Below are positions 14,334 through 15,518 of a stretch of DNA of 15,518 nucleotides, piece after piece (within the stretch, counting starts at the first letter, position 1; each line of letters opens with the position of its first letter). Below the pieces are notes generated by a model, which saw only the letters and a list, made by a program, of their open reading frames with translations, searched no databases and was not told where the DNA came from. The stretch is from JBDHRG01 sp039807445 (GTDB lineage Bacteria > Pseudomonadota > Gammaproteobacteria > Competibacterales > Competibacteraceae): contig JBDHRG010000094.1 of NCBI GenBank assembly GCA_039807445.1, positions 1-15,518 of the forward strand, in the 5' to 3' direction. A program made the position numbers and the translations under genes.

Positions 14334-14609
14334 TCAGCCCGCCGCCGGGAAGAACGCCTTCAGCAGCAGCGCCACGACGCCCCCGAGCACCACGCCGAGC
14401 ATCCACTTCAGCAGCCGCACGTCGGCACGCACGTCGGCCAGTTCCTGGCGCACGGCGAAGATGTCTGCCTTGGTCGCCAAGGCGGTGTCGAGCGACTGCG
14501 CCAGCGCCGCCTTCCGCGCCTCGGCCATCGCCTCGGCCTGCTCATCACTGAAGCCGACAGCCTTCAAGCGCTTGATGAACTCGTGGGTGTCGAACGTGAC
14601 CGTGGCCAT
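14334..14609 (-). CDS. Small coiled-coil membrane protein, DUF1640-type
   Basis: The 91-residue product begins MATVTFDTHEFIKRLKAVGF, the usual opening of small bacterial DUF1640 (CCDC90/MCUR1-like) proteins. It continues with DEQAEAMAEARKAAL, a heptad-like segment with ATKADIFAVRQELADVRADVRLLKW (about residues 45-69), and a C-terminal hydrophobic helix of about 18 residues (MLGVVLGGVVALLLKAFF) followed by a short tail. This predicts a coiled coil anchored in the inner membrane by its C-terminus. Start ATG is at 14609-14607 with AGGGGG (14620-14615) five bases upstream on the minus strand. Eukaryotic relatives are linked to mitochondrial uniporter and respiratory assembly; the bacterial role is not known to me. 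It stands alone on the minus strand, flanked by two hairpins with identical stems. Confidence 0.8.
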   Translation of the reverse strand: MATVTFDTHEFIKRLKAVGFSDEQAEAMAEARKAALAQSLDTALATKADIFAVRQELADVRADVRLLKWMLGVVLGGVVALLLKAFFPAAG

Positions 14610-14656
14610 GGGCGCCCCCTGTCGGCGCAGCGTAGCACAGCGACTGCCGCACCAAG

Positions 14657-14674
14657 CCCGCCGCCCTTGGCGGG
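14657..14674. other. Hairpin upstream of the DUF1640-type gene
   Basis: CCCGCC (14657-14662) pairs with GGCGGG (14669-14674) across GCCCTT, about 50 bases upstream of the minus-strand start codon. The stem is identical to that at 14303-14320, on the other side of the gene. Confidence 0.5.
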
Positions 14675-14943
14675 ACGCTCGGTTCAGCTCCGGCGCCAGT
14701 CGGCGTCCTCGGTGCGACGGCCGCGCTCAACCGCCCGACTGCCCGCATCAGGCCGATCGACGGAACGGGCCGACGATGACGTTGCCGCTGCTGGACGTGT
14801 GTAGACGGCACCGGACATGCTTCTACTTCGATGCAGAAGCGCCCGAATCGCGGCGGAGGCTTGTGAATCAAGCTGCTCCCGATTCGTCGCTGCGAATGTG
14901 TACTCATGCGTGTACTCGAGATCGGCTCGTCATGCGTCATGCG

Positions 14944-14995
14944 CCTCGGCTTCACGCCGAGGTGCCCTCGATCCTATAACGAGCCGAGCACCTCG
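14944..14995 (+). other. Two mutually exclusive stems (attenuator-like geometry)
   Basis: CCTCGGC (14944-14950) pairs perfectly with GCCGAGG (14956-14962). The overlapping CGAGGTGC (14958-14965) pairs perfectly with GCACCTCG (14988-14995). A transcript could fold only one of the two. No T-run or reading frame ties this to a known attenuator, so function is speculative. Confidence 0.3.
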
Positions 14996-15125
14996 CCCGC
15001 ATAGTGAAGGCAGCCTATCGCATGAGGCCGGCTTCAGCTCGAGCCGCAACAGGGTGCTCGAGCCGGTGGCCACGCGCCGCTCGAAACACTCGACGTCGAT
15101 CCGCTACTCGACAGGCGCGCCGGAC

Positions 15126-15155
15126 TTGTCAATCCGCAGCGTGAATGAATATCAT
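15126..15155 (+). promoter_or_regulatory. Sigma-70-like promoter before the AAA_14 ATPase gene
   Basis: TTGTCA (15126-15131) and TATCAT (15150-15155) each match the consensus at five of six positions, with an 18-base spacer, in a locally AT-richer patch. Transcription would begin near 15162, close to the GTG at 15163, which would make that start leaderless. Confidence 0.55.
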
Positions 15156-15518
15156 CCATGCCGTGAAGACCCTGCCCCGCCTGGTGGATGACGCGCTCGC
15201 CGCGCGGTTGCGCGTGATGCCGGCCGTGGTGCTCACCGGCGCACGGCAGACCGGCAAGAGCACCTTGGTCGAGAAGCTCGTTCCGGGCGAACGGCGCTAC
15301 CGCTCGCTCGACGATTTCGACGTGCGCGATGCGGCGCGCCGCGACCCCGAGGCCCTGCTGGGAGGCGACGATCCGCTCACGCTCGACGAGGTCCAGCGTG
15401 AGCCGAGCCTGCTGCCTGCGGTAAAGCGGTCCATCGACCGTGACCGCCGGCCCGGGCGCTTCCTGCTCACCGGCTCGGCCAACCTGCTCCTGATGCGGCA
15501 GGTGTCGGAGTCGCTGGC
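15145..15518 (+). CDS. AAA_14/DUF4143-type P-loop ATPase, 3'-truncated by the window edge
   Basis: The visible 124 codons encode LPRLVDDALAARLRVMP, then Walker A LTGARQTGKSTLVEKL (about 15232-15279), YRSLDDFDVRDAA, Walker B LTLDEVQREP (about 15378-15407), and the sensor-1 segment FLLTGSANLLLM near the right edge. This is the N-terminal AAA_14 domain of proteins that normally continue into a DUF4143 C-terminal domain, about 380-420 residues in all. Their function is poorly defined; they are common in accessory regions. The start is uncertain: ATG 15145 directly follows an in-frame TGA (15142) and is the longest option; GTG 15163 agrees better with the predicted promoter, whose -10 box would otherwise lie inside the gene. 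Neither has a clear ribosome-binding site. The gene runs off the window. Confidence 0.85.
   Translation, partial: MNIIHAVKTLPRLVDDALAARLRVMPAVVLTGARQTGKSTLVEKLVPGERRYRSLDDFDVRDAARRDPEALLGGDDPLTLDEVQREPSLLPAVKRSIDRDRRPGRFLLTGSANLLLMRQVSESL

Larger units (their letters stand above)
14610..15144. other. 535-base gap with no credible gene
   Basis: I see no supported gene here. Open frames on both strands give low-complexity Arg/Ser/Pro-rich translations with no ribosome-binding site. Visible structure: a hairpin at 14657-14674; TGTGTACTCATGCGTGTACTCGAG-like direct repetition of GTGTACTC at about 14897-14912; overlapping alternative stems at 14944-14995; and a sigma-70-like promoter near the right end (15126-15155). 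Confidence 0.6.

Noticed and set aside
13901..14551. 216-codon frame starting after prpD
   Set aside because: It starts at TTG without a ribosome-binding site, contains only the toxin fragment, and then becomes composition-driven sequence overlapping the DUF1640-type gene in antisense. Not an intact gene.
14545..14955. 136-codon minus-strand frame
   Set aside because: Overlaps the start of the supported DUF1640-type gene, and its translation has no recognisable family or ribosome-binding site.
14817..15191. 124-codon plus-strand frame before the ATPase gene
   Set aside because: Ser/Arg-rich, no motif, and it overlaps the promoter and start of the ATPase gene.
1..15518. CRISPR array, tRNA or rRNA gene, insertion sequence
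   Set aside because: I saw no regularly spaced repeats, no cloverleaf with a CCA end or TTC-loop pattern, no rRNA segment, and no transposase reading frame.

Overview
The window is about 15.5 kb of chromosome from a very GC-rich proteobacterium. The MDH, PrpB, PrpC, PrpD and ThiBPQ proteins are of the type found in Beta- and Gammaproteobacteria. I cannot settle the genus. The intergenic repeats look like those I remember from Rhodocyclales and Xanthomonadales genomes, but that is a recollection and not a measurement.

Layout, left to right. (1) Positions 1-2162 hold the 3' part of a KAP-family P-loop NTPase gene whose Walker A region lies off the left edge, followed by a likely intrinsic terminator. 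(2) Positions 2359-5798 hold a complete thiamine/TPP ABC importer: thiB (periplasmic binding protein), thiP (fused double permease) and thiQ (ATPase). (3) Positions 5869-6723 hold ppsR, the bifunctional kinase/pyrophosphorylase that controls PEP synthase. (4) Positions 6940-7923 hold mdh (malate dehydrogenase) with a strong terminator. (5) Positions 8195-13884 hold a four-gene methylcitrate-cycle operon, prpE-prpB-prpC-prpD, behind a strikingly AT-rich leader (14 G/C in 60 bases at 8061-8120). (6) Positions 13885-15518 are accessory in character: a decayed HigB-like toxin fragment, a small DUF1640-type coiled-coil membrane protein on the minus strand, about 530 bases with no credible gene but several hairpins, and the start of an AAA_14/DUF4143-type ATPase that runs off the right edge.

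The core genes fit together metabolically. PrpE activates propionate to propionyl-CoA. PrpC condenses it with oxaloacetate, PrpD dehydrates the 2-methylcitrate, and PrpB cleaves 2-methylisocitrate to succinate and pyruvate. MDH regenerates oxaloacetate. PpsR would control the return of pyruvate to PEP for gluconeogenesis. No transcription factor for the prp genes is in the window.

The most interesting non-genic signal is a set of three spacer elements (3363-3427, 5766-5833, 12321-12407). They share one architecture, imperfect inverted repeats whose arms are built from short iterated words, but each uses different words. One has run into the 3' end of thiQ and supplies its last ten codons. A separate REP-like double hairpin sits between prpB and prpC. 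I did not find a convincing new multi-gene system; most of the window is recognisable metabolism.
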